64,000 bases of DNA from positions 89,152,245 through 89,216,244 of the forward strand of contig NC_134461.1 of the NCBI RefSeq assembly GCF_047948215.1. Reading direction: 5' to 3'. Source of the stretch: Lycorma delicatula. Taxonomy: Eukaryota > Arthropoda > Insecta > Hemiptera > Fulgoridae. The number at the start of each line of letters is the position of its first letter. Within the stretch, counting starts at the first letter, position 1. Positions 23,589 to 34,111 of this stretch are shown piece by piece. The translations under genes were made by a program, and so were the position numbers. Under the pieces are notes generated by a model. It did not search any database. It saw nothing but the letters and a program-made list of their open reading frames with translations, and was not told the DNA's origin.

Positions 23589-23886
23589 ATTATTTAGATT
23601 TTTTAATTTTATATTTTTTATTAGTTCGATGTTTAAATATTTACTGGAGTAAATATAGTACCGGAATTTTCGACATCTCGAACAAGGGTCTACGAAACTT
23701 CTAAATTTGAGCAGTTAACAAAATATATAAAAAATGGTTGATAATTGTATATTATTAAACAAAATATATAAAAAAATGTTGGTAATTGTATATTATTATA
23801 TTTTTAAAATAATTAAAACTATGAATTTATACAAAAAATTTCATTTGAATAAAAAATCTTTATTCAAGTCATATGAACATCACATG

Positions 23887-24490
23887 ACTTCCTTATACGC
23901 CTATTAAATTACATATACACATTTTTTTTTTTTTTAAATGAAAAGTACATATAATTTTATTTTATTAATAACTTCTGATATTGTTTCATATTTTTTTTTG
24001 TTATTATTGAATTATTATTTATCGTAAAACTTTTTCTACAATCAGAGATTAATAAATTCCAATAAATCAATATATTTAAGGTACCGATGTATGTATGCAA
24101 GGCACATTGGTGCCTTACCTTTTAAGATTCAAATATTTCATTAATTAAAATTTTATTTGGTTATAACTTTGGAACCAATCAAAATAAGTACCACTTATGA
24201 TAGATCGTTGAAAAGCTCTCAATGAGGACTTATTACTGCAGTTAAGAAAAAGTCCAAATCCAAATTTGTTTAGACTTTGGCCTTTTTGGAAACTTTTGGT
24301 TCAGTCGATTGCAATGAAAAGGGGAGTTGCACATCTAGATGTTGCAACAGACCTATCCAAAATTTCAACATCCTACGGCTAATAGTTTTTGAGTTTTGCG
24401 AAATACATACGTACAAATGGATTCAAGGATGGTCAAAATGGATATTTGCGTTAAAATCTGAAAACCGAAATTTTTCGCGATCACAATATT
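23887..24490 (+). mobile_element. MITE-C copy, right end lost
   Basis: It starts ACTTCCTTATACGCC and follows the family body: TTGAAAAGCTCTCAATG near 24210, GTTCAGTCGATTGCAATG near 24300, and a part ending AAAACCGAAATTTTTCGCGATCACAATA. The terminal hairpin and CGTACAAGGAAGT end are absent. The 87-codon frame at 24277-24540 lies in this noncoding element and is rejected as a gene. Confidence 0.85.
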
Positions 24491-24770
24491 TTATCAATAC
24501 AATTCTAAGTTTGGATAAAACAGTTTTTATTTTTATGTAACTAAAGAAAAATGTTTTTATTATGTTAAAATGTGTAAGTTTACTTTCATAAAATTTCACT
24601 TATTTATTTATATTTTTTAACGATAGTGTGATTTTTAAAACAGTTCTTTCTTAAGATCATTCATCACCAAATAGTTCAGTAATGTAATTACATTTTATTA
24701 AAATTAAGATAAAATATTTAAAACATTTTACTAAATTTATATTTTTTTAAAAATTATCAAAGTTATGCAT

Positions 24771-24794
24771 ATATATATATATATATATATATAT
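24771..24794. repeat. (TA)n microsatellite
   Basis: TA dinucleotide run of about 24 bases. Confidence 0.9.
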
Positions 24795-24908
24795 CGTGTT
24801 TTGTCGTTTTTATAAAGTTAGGGACAATAATAGTTCCTTTTTGTTTTGACTACTTTAAACTTAATCAACTTCACCCAATATGTATCAGAGAATAGGAATA
24901 GATCAAAT

Positions 24909-25960
24909 ACGTAGATGTTATTTACACAAACATTGCCAAGGTCTTTGATAAAGTAGATCATGCTGTATTGTTAAAAAATGATACAAGCCATTTGAATCTG
25001 AGGATAATTTTTTCTTATTATTTATATAAGAAACAAACAATATGCAAGTGTAAAAAATTTAGTTTTAGGAAATCCTATGTTCACTCAGCCTCAAGATGTA
25101 ATTTAGGTCCAATACTTTTCTTAATTTTTATTAATGATATTTGCATCTGTATAAAAAGTTCTCTTCGCCGATATGAAAATTTTCAAGTCCGTGAATTCTT
25201 TTAATGATGTGATTATTTTTCAAAATGATATTAATAAGGTTGCAAACTTATGTAAACAAGATCTATTGAATTTTAATGTAGGAAAATATAAATACGTGAA
25301 AAAAATTACAAAAGAGATAATACGCTTTAGTTATAATATTAATAAATACAAATTCAGAAGGTTTGGGAGTTAAAAATTATATTTTCATCGGACGGTAAAT
25401 TCGAATCGCACATAACATCAGTGGTTAACAAACATATAAAAATTTGTGATTAATATTTTTTAGAAACGCTAATGATTTTATGTCAAATCTGACAATTGCA
25501 ATTTTATATTACTCGTTTGTTAGGTCTAATTTAGAAGACAATTTTTTCATTTTAAATACTGCAAGTAAAATTAAAAAAAAGTAGTAGACTAAATGAAAGT
25601 GTACAGATAAAACTGTTGAAATATTTGTATTTTTGAAAACATACGGTTTATCGTTAAATTATTCACTGAATGAGTTTAATGGAGGAATTTTAGTTGCCTT
25701 TTTTACAGTATAGGATAATTATTTCAGGTTTAATATATTTACATAGAATCATTAATGGATTTGCTTATAACCTCTTTGTTATTAATTAAAATAAATTTTT
25801 ATCTGCCTGCTATTAAATTGCCCTCTAGGCAAATATTCAGTAAGTTTAGAGCTCGTACCTTACAGTGGATGAATTCACCATTTTTATGTATGACGATAAA
25901 CTTTAATGAAATTTGTACATTTTTGACTGTAATATCAATGAACCTTTAAACACAATGTCT
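24909..25960 (+). pseudogene. Non-LTR retrotransposon reverse transcriptase remnant (jockey/CR1-like)
   Basis: From 24909 a frame reads VDVIYTNIAKVFDKVDHAVL, matching reverse transcriptase motif A of jockey/CR1-type LINEs. It continues through CNLGPILFLIFINDI (motif B region, 25090-25140). A frame change near 25175 leads to LFADMKIFKS where LFADD is expected, so one catalytic Asp of motif C has been lost. The next frame has LQ-like DIN.V...CK.DLLNFNVGKYKYV and NIN. Further pieces follow to about 25960, including NANDFMSNLTIAILYYSFVRSNLE, which matches the usual region after the palm. Several frameshifts and a missing 5' half (no endonuclease) make it inactive. The order of motifs leaves little doubt about the family type; the exact clade is uncertain. 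Confidence 0.85.
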
Positions 25961-27312
25961 ACATATTATCAAAGGTTAAATCAGCATGTTCAGTAAACTG
26001 AATTCCAGTGTATTATTTTATGTAATATTTTATGCATACAAATTTCTTTTTTGGTGTTTACTTTTAATTTTTATCTTGTTTTATTATTTGAAAAAAACCT
26101 CATTCACTGATTTATAGAAGATAGTAATTCTACTTAGTTGTTATAAATTAGTTGTAAGATTATATTATTATGATTGTATATGTAGGAGCACTGTAAGTGG
26201 ATTTTTTCTGTTGTTTTAATCAATATATAAATAATTAAAATTAATTCCTAATTAAAAAAATGACATTGAGTTGTTTTAAATTTATTTACTAACAGAGCAA
26301 TTTTTTGGTTAATTTTCTAACTGTGTACGTTTTATTTTATAACAATAAAAGAAGAAAAAGGTTTTTATTTTCTAATGAGACGATTACCTACATTTTATTT
26401 CCTGTAAAAATTAAATATAATCGTCCGATTTATTAAAATATCGAAAAAAATTTCATTTTTTAAAATTTTAAATCATATGTATTTTTTTTTACTTAGCTAT
26501 TACAATTTATTTTTAGAGGTAATTTTTATTTTTATTCGAAATCAGAAGTTCGACTGAAATACTTTTATTACATTGTCCTTATTTGGACAATATAAATCGA
26601 TTTATAAAACGTAATAATAAAAGTAATGACTTTTGAATTTTGTAATTAAAAAATAAATTATTAATTTAAATTCTATTTACCTTAAGTAACTCCTAATTCT
26701 CAAGCTTATGATCTTCGTTACAACTATAACGAACTGAATGTGCAAACAAGCAATAACTCTTCTTGCAATTAGAGAGGGGATAATTATTTAAACAACGCAC
26801 GCGTTCTTCTGTTACTGATAGATGCCGTTATTTCTATTCCATTTTTTTATTTAAGTGGAATAGTTGCATTTCAGACCAGATAAGTTCCATGAATTTCGTG
26901 GATTAGCCGTTTACACTTAATGTTATTTTTCATGATAGTGTCGTGGACATTTATGAATAATATTTTAAACTGAAATCTTATATTTCTTATCTGTAATATC
27001 CAGAAATATGTTAGGACTACCATAAATGCATCAGTTACGATCGTTACTCATGTTAGCTTGAAGGAAATAGTAAAAAAAATCCAGTTGTGTCTCGTAGGTA
27101 AATCATTGTACCCTATTTATTTATTCTTTCAAGTAGTTACTAGTACCCGTTATAATCACTCGCAATTACAGTTACTGGTATGAGTGAGAGGATGAATTTT
27201 GCGAGCTTAAAATCTGTCAATCCTCAGTGGGATAAATAGGTAAATAACTTCATTAAATTTTTTTAGAAAATTCAATCCGGTTCGAATGAATCAGTAGACA
27301 GTTCAATTACTT
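25961..27312. other. No gene seen
   Basis: AT-rich sequence downstream of the LINE remnant. A less AT-biased part at about 26690-27240 has mixed composition, but I found no extended coding frame or known family. Confidence 0.4.
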
Positions 27313-27326
27313 TAGTTGCATTAAAG
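27313..27326 (+). repeat. Target-site duplication of SINE-A, left
   Basis: TAGTTGCATTAAAG here is repeated exactly at 27610-27623 on the other side of the SINE. Confidence 0.9.
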
Positions 27327-27609
27327 ATAACCCATCGGGTTGGTCTAATGGTGAACGAATCTTCCTAAATCAGCTGATTTGGAAGTCGAGAGTTCTAGCG
27401 TTCAAGTCCTAGTATCGACAGTTACTTTTATACGGATTTGAATACTAGATCGTGGATACCGTTGATTTTGGTGGTTGGGTTAACAATTAACCACTCATCT
27501 CAGGAATGGTCGAACTGAGACTGACAAGACTACACTTCATTTACACTCATACATATCATCCTCTGAAGTGATACCTGAACAGTAACTCCCAGAGGCTAAA
27601 CAGAAAAAA
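27327..27609 (+). mobile_element. SINE-A, full length with perfect target duplications
   Basis: A tRNA-derived head starts with GGGTTGGTCTAATGGTGAACG (A box TGGTCTAATGG at 27341-27351; B box GTTCAAGTCC at 27400-27409). A tRNA-unrelated body follows, with ATACTAGATCGTGGATACC, GGTGGTTGGG, TTAACCACTCATCTCAGG and AGACTACACTTCATTTACAC. It ends AGAGGCTAAACAGAAAAAA. Exact 14-bp direct repeats (27313-27326 and 27610-27623) flank it, the signature of LINE-mediated insertion. At 283 bp this is the reference copy in the window. Confidence 0.93.
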
Positions 27610-27623
27610 TAGTTGCATTAAAG

Positions 27624-28192
27624 GTGTATTTAAAAAGTTGAAACGAACCGATATTTAAGTTGTAATTATCAGTTCCTCTTTCTATGATATATGAAATAAT
27701 TTTATTATTAGTAATACTGAAACTATAAACCTACATTTCATAATTAGACCTACTTTTAATTTGTTTAATAAATGCTAACCGTTTGTTCTTCTAAATTATA
27801 TATATATATATATGTATATAAATATGATAATTAAATTGTGTAATTATTTACATTTTCACTATATACGTTACTGTCAGAACCAAATTATCAGTTTAGAAAA
27901 GTATCGAGATTATTAAATAAAAATCGATTTCTGAACTGCATGAATGAAAAGACAGCTTTCATTTATTGATCGAGCGAAACGAGATTCTGTTTTAATTCAA
28001 ATTTTATTAAATTTCGTTTGTTTATGTTTTTATGTTAGTCAAAACAAAACGCATGAACCGATTTTTATTACATCTTTGTAGTAACTTCCTTACTATAATA
28101 TGGAACGATGTATGTATAACGACATTTCTGTTTCAAAATGGCGGCTGCAATTATTATGATGGAGGGGAAGTTTCAACATCAAACCGCCATAG
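27624..28192. other. No gene seen; short TA tract
   Basis: AT-rich sequence with a TA run near 27799-27816. A 131-codon plus-strand frame starts at 28032 but overlaps an arm of a long inverted repeat and shows no family motif. Confidence 0.4.
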
Positions 28193-29163
28193 ATATCTGA
28201 AACCAGCAGAGCTCCTTTTGCATAACTGCTCTCCAAACCGTACTAAACAGATATCACATTTCTATCAATATCTGCCGATATCACTCGCGTATGGCCACCA
28301 AACCGCCGTTGTCTCCCCTACACTCCGAATTTTCCCCACTATTTATATATTGTTTTTTAGCGGTTGCATATTAGATATCTCACTCTTTACATTTTTACTC
28401 AGTTCTCAATTTTTATTTAATTCTTAATTCACATTACTCAGTTTTATTCATTTAACTCAATTCAAAGTAAGCAGTGGGAAATATTTTTAAAAAATACTAC
28501 TTTTTTCTCATTTTATCAGCTGCTCTTTTAATAATTTTTGTGTTTTATTTTTTTTAATGTCCTTTAAAGTAGTTCAGTTTTATAAGAAAAGAATGTAATT
28601 TCCCTACTGATAAACAATTGTATATAAATTTACTTTTATGGGAACACAAATAATATTTTAATTTTGCTTTATGAAGTGATATTTAGTTGCGATCAGTTAA
28701 GTATTTATAATTTCTCAATGTGAAATTCTTAGATTCTACTTAAGAACGCGCAGTACAAAGACTTGTTCTTTTAAAAATGACCGGTATCAGTGAAATCTTT
28801 TTAAATACATTTTATGTGAAAAAAATTGAAGTTCCTTAATTACTATAGTGATATCTTAAAAGTAACGATTCTTCAGCGATTTATCTTGTTAAGATTAATA
28901 TAACCGCCGAATTCAAAGTAAATCGATTCTTTAACATTTTTTGTTGTATTTTACTACCCCAAAAGTACGATTATTTTTTGTACTTAATTTTGTGTTGAAA
29001 TACACAATACAAAGAACGTGGATAACGACTGTGACATTCGATCAGTGATAAGTTTTTTGAACTTTTAAAACGTGATATCGGCAGATATTAATAGAAATGT
29101 GATTTCTGTTCAGTACGGTTTGAAGAGCAGTTATGTAAAAGAAGCTCTGCTGGTTTCAGATAT
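28193..29163. mobile_element. Long inverted repeat pair (92-bp arms), possible MITE
   Basis: Arms at 28193-28284 and 29072-29163 are complementary at 86 of 92 positions. Both contain GATATCGGCAGATATT or its inverse, and CTGAAACCAGCAGAGCT. Five of the six differences are transitions. The 787 bp between the arms have no recognised gene. It could be a non-autonomous DNA transposon with subterminal inverted repeats, or a locus able to fold into double-stranded RNA. Confidence 0.8.
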
Positions 29164-29719
29164 GTATACATACGAATTAAAATGTAATTAATGAAAATAT
29201 TTCTGCAACGCTTTATATCATTGAAAAATAATACTTAAGAAAAAGATAAAGGAAAATAAAAGAGGTCCCTGGAATAAAATGTTATAAAAAGATGTTGAAA
29301 ATTAGGAAGGTCGGTAAAATTCGAATTGAGGAAAAAAATTGCATAAAAACTGCTGTGTATAAAAAAATTCAGGTTTAGTTATTTGGTGATAGAGGGGTGT
29401 ATGAAAGTTAAAAATTGTATCGGAAGAAATATAAAAGATAAATTAAAAAAATTTTAAATAGGTGATTGAGAGTTTAGAATATAGTAAATATGTTGAGGTT
29501 AAAATAATAGCGCGTTACAGAAGGGAATAAACCACGTTAAAGAAGGGGAACTCCAAAACTATCACCTGTTTCGATGGCTTCAAAAATAAATTAAATTTTT
29601 GTTTTTATATTATTATTTTAACCATGCTTCTAACCTTTTAAACGATTTGAATAAACGTACACGTACATAAAATTACATAGCTTCCTGGGAAATTTTCGAT
29701 TAAAATTACTGTATTCTGT
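29164..29719. other. No gene seen
   Basis: A-rich on the plus strand, with runs such as GGAAAATAAAAGAGG. No ORF of interest. Confidence 0.4.
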
Positions 29720-29960
29720 TTTTTACACGACCGCCCAAAAAGGAGTGTAGTATATTTAGGGTATGTATGTATATATGTTTGTTCCACCTTAGAAGCTCCA
29801 ATTTAGATAAATTGGTTCAGCCGTTGGATTCCAATGCGGGGATATATAACTATATATCCCCGCATTGGAATCCTTACGTTACCGGGAATGTCAGCGGCTA
29901 TAAATATGTTTATATATAATATTGGAGATTTGTCGGCTGAAGTACAAATCTTAATGAATT
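29720..29960. repeat. Dispersed repeat fragment containing a perfect palindrome
   Basis: Phrases such as ACGACCGCCCAAAAAGGAGT, GTATGTATGTATATATGTTT and AAATTGGTTCAGCCGTTGG are typical of dispersed insect repeats. A 48-bp near-perfect palindrome lies within (29826-29873). Confidence 0.5.
29826..29873. repeat. Perfect 23-bp inverted repeat with 2-bp spacer
   Basis: Arms 29826-29848 and 29851-29873 are exact complements (starting GGATTCCAATGCGGGG), separated by AC. It is GC-richer than its surroundings in the outer part. It would fold into a very stable hairpin. Confidence 0.95.
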
Positions 29961-30585
29961 GAATTAATGAACTGTGAACCGTGAGCATCTACCACTATGT
30001 GAGCTGGGTTTGAACTGAATGACTCGAATCAATCGAATGAATAATATTACAGAAATTATGAAAATTATTACAGAATTAAATTTACGTTAAATAAAATAAT
30101 ATTAAAAAACGTATGTTTAGTAATAACGTGCTTCCCGTGGGGACTGTGTGTGAGGCTAGATTGGTGAGATGATGCGAGCACCTCGTGCAAGGCTAGATCA
30201 ATCATCACCATCAACTGGTAACACGCGGGATGCCCTTGGGGCGCTGTTTTGGGATACACAATGGGATGCTCTTGTAATATTACTGCAATCAATCGTCCGA
30301 TTTCAAGATTCAAAGGAGTTATTTGTTAGTATAATACAAAATTACTTTGGAATCAAACAGAACAAAAAGAGAAACGTTTTATTTTTTGGCATTCGTGTTT
30401 TTTAATTTTTATATTTTGTTTATCAGATAATCAGAAAGTTTTAATTAGACTAAATTTTGTACATGTTTATAAAGACAAATATCAGTTTTATTTGTTCTCT
30501 TCGGCGTTTAATTTCAATTTAAGGAATTTTGTTGAAGTTCGGTCAAACATTAAACTTTACAGTAACAAGTGAAAACATTGCATTT
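29961..30585. other. Non-genic; locally GC-richer island at 30120-30310
   Basis: Within AT-rich DNA, 30120-30310 is visibly richer in G and C (for example CACCTCGTGCAAGGCTAG, GCGGGATGCCCTTGGGGCGC). Short overlapping frames exist on both strands (30068-30313 minus, 30169-30405 plus). Neither shows a family I recognise, so no gene is called. Confidence 0.4.
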
Positions 30586-31880
30586 TTAATTTACATCATT
30601 TCGGTGTTTTTCCGCGTACCTGCTGTCCACAATTTTTCCCTGTATGACTAGCTGCTCAATATTTTTACCGGGCCTACAGACTATACGGCCAAAAAGCGTA
30701 GGATGCGCTGAAAGCATATTGCGGAGAGCCTCCTCTGTATACTTAAGTCGTTTATAATCGAGTTGTTCGTCCTTTTTTCCATCCATTCAACGCGGAGCAT
30801 TCTTCTGCAGGCCCACATTTTGAATGCATGAATTCTCCTCCAGTTTTCCACTGCAAATTCTTTATGTTAATAGTCCAGGCCTCAAGGCCGTACACGACTA
30901 CTGGAAAGACTGAAGCAGTTTCAACTTTGTACTCTTCGTTATTGCCCTATTCTTCCAAGCAGCTGTCAACTTCGTAAACGAAGAAGAATCTTAGCGAAGC
31001 TAAGAAGATTCTTCGTAGTATTTCGGCAGAGGAGCCCCCCATATTTATCTATTGTGTTTCTAAATATACGAAACGGTCCATTTTTTTCGAGATCACACGA
31101 CGCATCACTGACTGGAAGATCGTTAGATCTGTTTACGATCATAACTTTTGTTTTTCCGATGTTTAATTTCAGCCCTAGTGCCATACTTTCTTTCTGAACT
31201 CGGTCTAGGATCTCGTTCATTTCAAGTTTAGATTCTTCTATGTTTTTCCTGTTTAGCCTCCGGTAATTACCGTTCAGATAATGCTTCAGAAGATGAATGA
31301 GGATGGTATGAGTGTAAATGAAGTGTAGTCTTGTACAGTCTCAGTTCGACCATTACTCAGATGTGTGGTTAATTGAAACCACCATGATCTAGTATTCAAA
31401 TCCGTGTAAAAATAACTGACTTTACTGGGACAAAGGCTGGAACTCTCGACTTCCAAATCGGATGATTTGGGAAGACGCGTTCACCACTAGACCAACCTGG
31501 TGGGTTTCTAGTTCAGATCCTGCGAAAAGGGTTATACCGTCAGGAAATCTTAAATTGGTTACTCGCGGGCCTCCTATTCATAAACCTCTTAGCCAGTTTT
31601 TCAGGCTCTACGCAAAGATATATTCGCCGTAAATGTTGAATAAAATCGGAGACAGAATACACCCCTGTTGTACTCATCTCAAAAGGTAAAAAGGTTCTGT
31701 TGTGTCATTTTTCAGTCTAACCACCACAATGTTTTTTATATATAGGTTACGAGTGAGGGTAACAAGATGGTCAGGGACGCCCATCTTCTTCAATAATCGC
31801 TACTGATCTTTCCACCTAATCGAGTCGAACGCCTTAGCGTGGATCTAGGAAGCATACTACAAGAGAGTGTTGAACTCTCT
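30586..31880 (-). pseudogene. Non-LTR retrotransposon remnant (RTE/L1-like), split by a SINE
   Basis: Reading leftward from about 31880: KAFDSIRWKDQ (motif A region), KMGVPDHLVTLTRNLY, VQQGCILSPILFNIYGE (motif B) and a degraded motif C (DGITLFA where YADD is expected). Here a SINE-A copy interrupts (31236-31504). The LINE resumes with LEMNEILDRVQKESMALGLKLNIGKTKVM (30966-31220 frame), then a damaged piece near 30800-30830 with WACRRMLRVEWME. It ends with the 30586-30786 frame (NMLSAHPTLFGRIV...IEQLVIQGKI...). The order matches the palm and C-terminal part of RTE/L1-type LINEs. Frameshifts and the loss of the YADD box make it inactive. Confidence 0.85.
31236..31504 (-). mobile_element. SINE-A inserted in the LINE
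   Basis: A full SINE-A on the minus strand has head CCACCAGGTTGGTCTAGTGG, CAGCTGATT-like and TTTGGAAGTCGAGAGTTCC motifs, and the 3' end GGAGGCTAAACAGGAAAAA. The flanks TTTCAAGTTTAGATTC (31220-31235) and TTTCTAGTTCAGATCC (31505-31520) match at 13 of 16 positions, an aged target-site duplication. Confidence 0.9.
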
Positions 31881-32029
31881 CTGGCTTTGTCTATCAGCTG
31901 CCTAATATCTAGAATTTGCTCACTCGTAATGTTTTTTTTACGATTCCGGCTTGCTCTGCAGGAATTTCCCTGTCCAGATAGTACTGTAGACGTTTATGGT
32001 TTCTTTATTGAATATCATGGTTTCTTTAT
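31881..32029. other. No gene seen
   Basis: A short linking stretch between the LINE remnant and repeat R1. The 76-codon frame at 31839-32069 overlaps the LINE on the opposite strand and is a shadow. Confidence 0.4.
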
Positions 32030-32212
32030 GTCAACCTTTTTTATCATAATATCAGATTGTTTCATATAATTTTAAATATTAAAGCCATAAGAAATTTTTC
32101 TAAAATTTTTTTTATATATTTTTATTTATCTGCAATTAAAGTCATTAGCGACTCATCAACAACTGTTTGAATGTACCGGTAAACATGTAATGTTCAACAG
32201 ACTCAGACTTTT
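32030..32212. repeat. Repeat R1, copy 2
   Basis: Related to 2130-2297 in the same orientation (shared ATTTTAAATATTAAAGCCAT and TTCAACAGACTCAG). It is followed at once by a BEL/Pao-like coding remnant. Confidence 0.7.
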
Positions 32213-32440
32213 ACAACACAATAGTTCTCCATCACATAATCTTTGTGTTAGGGATTTAATATTAGTTACTAGCAAAAATTCTCTACCCCATACATTGGAA
32301 ACATGGAATAATTATCAGGCAGGTATATCCAGGCTCTGACGCTCTGACAATCTTGTAAGAGTTGTTGATTTGCAAACAGCTAACCGTCTATTAAGATCTG
32401 TGGAAAAGTTTATTACTCATATGTTTATTACATTTCATAT
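32212..32440 (+). pseudogene. BEL/Pao retrotransposon pol C-terminus (DUF5641) remnant
   Basis: In one frame the translation reads VRDLILVTSKNSLPHTLETW, then after a break SDNLVRVVDLQTANRLLRSVEKF. This follows the DUF5641 domain at the end of BEL/Pao polyproteins, where a DLVL...NLPPL.W...GRV box is followed by D...RV..V+T......R. The stop in the middle (GISRL*) and the loss of the rest of pol show it is dead. Downstream AT-rich sequence to about 32800 may be LTR. Confidence 0.75.
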
Positions 32441-33099
32441 TTAGATATTATAATATTAGATTTATTTCCTAACATTAATCATTCATAATCTAATTTATAC
32501 ATTTATATTACATTAATTTGTTCATATTCATGATGTTTATTCACTCACAGTTCATTACAGTATCAAAAAATCATTTCATTTAATTTACATTTGCTTACAT
32601 ATTAAAGCCAAAATCATTTTGGTTTACACATATCTTTTTCTCCTTATAAATATAAATACTGTCTCATCTCCTTCTTTATATAAAATAATGTATTTAATTT
32701 CATTTCATATTCAATGAGTGATCATTGCAGTTTACAAAAGGTGCATTAAAACATCTTCAATGAGTTTTTTAGCAGTGAATGTGAATCAGTGACATCAGAG
32801 TCAATGAAAACATTTCAAAATTGTTTGGTCCTCCAGGCCGAAACCATAACATATTCATTGATCCAATAAAAGAGTTGATTTAATAGATTTCCAAAAAACT
32901 CATTATTTGCATTCTGCCCTAAAAGATGAACCATTGCCTAAATAGATATCTAAGATACCTATATATATATCTGCCCAGAGATATCTAATTGCCTTAGATT
33001 TGCCAAATACAAGATATGATTGGCATCTCACAATGCTAATTGCATCTCAAGAATAGATTACATTAAAGAATATTCCCTAGATATTTTCTAATTTTATTA
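32441..33099. other. Probable BEL/Pao LTR and 5' gag debris
   Basis: AT-rich sequence between pol and gag remnants. AAAATCATT...CTCCTTATAAATATAAATACT near 32605-32665 resembles a stretch near 34668-34735, as paired LTR promoters might. LTR borders were not found. Confidence 0.4.
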
Positions 33100-33560
33100 A
33101 TGAAATTTCATCACATGTACATTCACTTGAAACAATGCAGCTTCTCATTAATATATAAGGTAGTCTTATTGAAAGTATCTCAAATGACTATGAAAAGGTA
33201 AAGGAGATGTTCACATCAATATTAAGATTTAAAATTTGAAATGGGTACTGTGTTAAAGACAAGCTGTATTGTTGCAATACAGCTTGGATTGCAATTTAAT
33301 GCTTTTTTAAGAAAAATATTGAACATTAAATCAATCCCAAATTGGAGTTTAAACGAGTTCTGATTAATCAGTGTTCATTCTGTAAATCAAATCATTACTT
33401 ATATCAATGTAAGGAATTTCTAAACGTGTCCGCTAATGATAATCGTATGTCATAATAGTGTTAATAAAATAAAAAATTACAAAATTTTGTTTAGTAAAAG
33501 ATTTTTGTCTTGTCTGTATTATAGTAAGAATTAGGCAGAGGGAAGTATTGGTGAAAACAT
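33100..33560 (+). pseudogene. BEL/Pao gag remnant with zinc knuckle
   Basis: A damaged plus-strand frame contains SISNDYEKVKEMFTSI, then QCSFCKSNHYLYQCKEFLNV. The latter is a CX2CX4HX4C zinc knuckle followed by the conserved F/L segment characteristic of BEL/Pao gag proteins. A second poor match (NKIKNYKILFSKRFLSCLYYS, with Cys in a C-x-x-C region) lies at 33460-33520. Stops interrupt throughout. Two reversed fragments of the same gag region lie at about 35080-35115 and 35995-36190. Confidence 0.75.
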
Positions 33561-33602
33561 TCCAGCAAAACACAGACTAAAAAATTCAGAAACTCATTGT
33601 GA

Positions 33603-33652
33603 TCTCTGGAATGAACCTCTGAAACTGTTTCGGAGAAGTTCATTCCAGACAT
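33603..33652. repeat. Inverted repeat in retrotransposon remnant
   Basis: TCTGGAATGAAC and GTTCATTCCAGA are perfect complements (12-13 bases) flanking a roughly 20-base loop. It lies in the gag-derived region. Confidence 0.8.
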
Positions 33653-34026
33653 CACAACAACCTTCATCTGCTAATCTGCAAATTCTGGAAAGAAATATAC
33701 AAGTTCATTATTACAACAACATTACTTTAAAACCAAACATTATTACTTGAGATGCAGATTGATCTTACCACACCCAAGGAAAAGTGAGGAATATTTAATT
33801 GTTAAAGCTTCAAATACTAAATCCAAGAGTGGTTTTACATTAATGATGGTGATATTTAATTTATCTTTTAATCAAATATTTAATTTAACTTTTAATTTGA
33901 GAATCACAAAAACTGTTTGATTGGATTCAATTCACTTTTTTTTAAACCCAATTTCCAAAAAATTCTAAATCCACATTGTGCAAATTATTCACAATAAGTT
34001 ATCCATTTTGCAAATAAAACATTCAG

Positions 34027-34111
34027 GTTCTGACTACCTACTACTTGTTGATTTAAAAACAGCTGATAGTCAGTTTAAAAGACCAGTGCATAGATTTATT
34101 ACCAATCTCTA
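34027..34111 (+). pseudogene. Second BEL/Pao pol C-terminal (DUF5641) fragment
   Basis: An uninterrupted frame of about 28 codons ends at TAA (34109-34111). It reads SGSDYLLLVDLKTADSQFKR and ends PVHRFITNL. It matches the last part of DUF5641 (PG.D...RV..V+T......RP+.+L) and the 32212-32440 copy. The sequence after it resembles that after 32440 in part (TTTATTA...ATTTCATTTAATTTA), as expected of a 3' LTR. Confidence 0.75.

Larger units (their letters stand above)
22273..23988 (+). repeat. 1716-bp direct duplication, copy 2
   Basis: Same sequence as 20527-22242 at all compared points. Here the right end continues into a full-length left half of a MITE-C element, so this copy is likely the original context and copy 1 the derived one. 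The direction is inference. Confidence 0.93.

Noticed and set aside
24277..24540. 87-codon plus-strand frame
   Set aside because: Lies inside a MITE-C copy; the same region in other copies is broken by stops.
28032..28427. 131-codon plus-strand frame
   Set aside because: It overlaps an arm of a long inverted repeat, has no family motif and no supporting start or splice context.
30068..30405. Opposite-strand frames of about 80 codons
   Set aside because: They overlap each other in a GC-richer island; neither shows a family, so the island is reported but no gene is called.
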